Shown one piece after another: positions 7,316 through 8,148 of a stretch of 8,148 bases of DNA. The notes beneath the pieces are model-generated. The model was not told where the DNA came from. It ran no database searches and saw only the letters and a list, made by a program, of their open reading frames with translations. Position 1 is the first letter of the stretch. Each line of letters opens with the position of its first letter. The translations under genes were made by a program, and so were the position numbers. Origin of the DNA: an uncultured Clostridia bacterium (GTDB taxonomy: Bacteria > Bacillota > Clostridia > Christensenellales > CALWSW01); the NCBI GenBank assembly GCA_937874755.1, contig CALNBC010000224.1, positions 1-8,148 on the forward strand, read 5' to 3'.

Positions 7316-8148
7316 TTCTACCGGCGCCACAATGTCTTCACCGTCCGGGGTGCGTTTGTAGAGTTTGTTGCCTCGACGGTCATAGCCCACCTTGTCGGCG
7401 ACAGCCATAAATACCGGATAATCTGCCATCCCATTCATGGCTTCCTGGAGCTTCTCATGATTGCTTTTCTTGCGAAGGAAAAGCAGACTAGTCAAAATAT
7501 TAACATTCGCTTCTGCTATGAATGCTTCTACGGGAAGATCAACTGAAGCAAGCACCTGCGTTTCACGCATAATCCACCAGCGAATGTACTCAGAAGCAGG
7601 GTTACCCAGAACACCATCGGGAAGGACAATCCCCATGCGCCCTGTGCCGGGTTTCAACCATTTCACACAACGTTCTATGAAGAGGATTTCCGGCGACATG
7701 CTATTCTTCAACGTCTGCGTCATCCGAAACCCACCTTCACCGTCTGATTCCCAGTTATGCGCCAGTTCGTATTGTTCCAAAATATGTCTGTCTGTTATCG
7801 GGATGTCCGAACCAAACGGGGGATTTGTGGCGATGATGTCTACCGTTTCAAAGCCGATTTCCTTCTTAGCCGCATCCACATCCGCCATATGTCCCAAGGG
7901 GAATTCCAGAGAATTGAGATTATAGATATGCCCTCTACCATCACCAGCTAAAACCATGTTCATTTGCGCCGCACGGATAAGGAACGGGTCAAAGTCTGCA
8001 CCATATACCATTGATGCGGCATATTCCCGCAGCCTTTCATGTACGTTCAAGAATTCCTGGGTGTCTTCAGCTCCGGCAACCGTGTTCTGTTCTTTGCGGA
8101 ACTTCTCCAGCATATAGCCTAATGTAGCCACCAAGAAGCCACCCGTAA
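7313..8148 (-). CDS. hsdM: HsdM-like N6-adenine DNA methyltransferase, 5' end outside window, ends at an in-frame TAA
   Basis: The frame is open to the window edge. Its first readable residues, TGGFLVATLGYM, are the end of SAM motif I (usually DPACGTGGFL), so the true start lies beyond 8148. The in-frame TTG at 8134 is not a start. Following are the acidic motif GADFDPF (~8002-7982), the catalytic NPPF at 7825-7814, and the conserved block LPDGVLGNP (~7624-7598) with EYIRWW after it. From NPPF onward it aligns closely with the downstream paralogue and has the canonical catalytic motif that the paralogue lacks, so this may be the active subunit. The frame stops at TAA 7315-7313, but homology continues in the same frame to 7184. 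The stop is therefore probably a nonsense mutation or a base error. As written, the product would lack the C-terminal helices by which HsdM proteins contact HsdS. Confidence 0.88.
   Translation of the reverse strand, partial: TGGFLVATLGYMLEKFRKEQNTVAGAEDTQEFLNVHERLREYAASMVYGADFDPFLIRAAQMNMVLAGDGRGHIYNLNSLEFPLGHMADVDAAKKEIGFETVDIIATNPPFGSDIPITDRHILEQYELAHNWESDGEGGFRMTQTLKNSMSPEILFIERCVKWLKPGTGRMGIVLPDGVLGNPASEYIRWWIMRETQVLASVDLPVEAFIAEANVNILTSLLFLRKKSNHEKLQEAMNGMADYPVFMAVADKVGYDRRGNKLYKRTPDGEDIVAPVE

Noticed and set aside
8132..8134. TTG at 8134 as the start of the first methyltransferase
   Set aside because: The reading frame stays open to 8148, and the residues just upstream (TGGF) belong to SAM motif I. 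The real start is outside the window.

Overview
The window is a fragment of one bacterial operon, read entirely from the minus strand (right to left as printed). It is open at both ends. The organism cannot be named from the sequence. Base composition is moderate with no extreme codon bias. Shine-Dalgarno sites are good, and ATGA stop/start overlaps join successive genes, which indicates a bacterium. No RNA gene, transposon, CRISPR array, promoter or terminator was found. No gene-free stretch exceeds 300 bases.

In transcription order the layout is as follows. (1) 8148-7313 is the C-terminal part of an HsdM-like N6-adenine DNA methyltransferase, cut by the window edge inside its SAM-binding motif. 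It also carries an in-frame TAA at 7315-7313, after which 43 further homologous codons run to a TGA at 7186-7184. (2) 7187-5169 is a second, paralogous HsdM-like protein with an extra N-terminal nuclease-like domain and an unusual NPWF in place of NPPF. (3) 5172-3763 is an HsdS-like specificity subunit with two target-recognition domains. (4) 3763 to beyond position 1 is one uninterrupted frame of at least 1,254 codons. I verified it codon by codon. It encodes a NERD nuclease-like domain, a degenerate kinase-like domain, a second more complete Ser/Thr kinase domain and a P-loop NTPase domain.

Together this looks like an anti-phage defence locus that combines type I-style methylation (two M subunits and S) with a PglW-like kinase. 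It resembles the methylation-associated defence system (MADS) and shares the kinase theme with BREX type 2. Methylation would mark self DNA, and the NERD-kinase-NTPase protein would sense, signal or restrict. No classical HsdR helicase-nuclease is present in the window. Further genes are expected to the left of position 1 and to the right of 8148.

The most notable points are the composite kinase protein, the pairing of a canonical with a non-canonical methyltransferase, the in-frame stop in the first methyltransferase, and a 31-bp near-perfect inverted repeat at the very left end that may be a fold-back assembly artefact.
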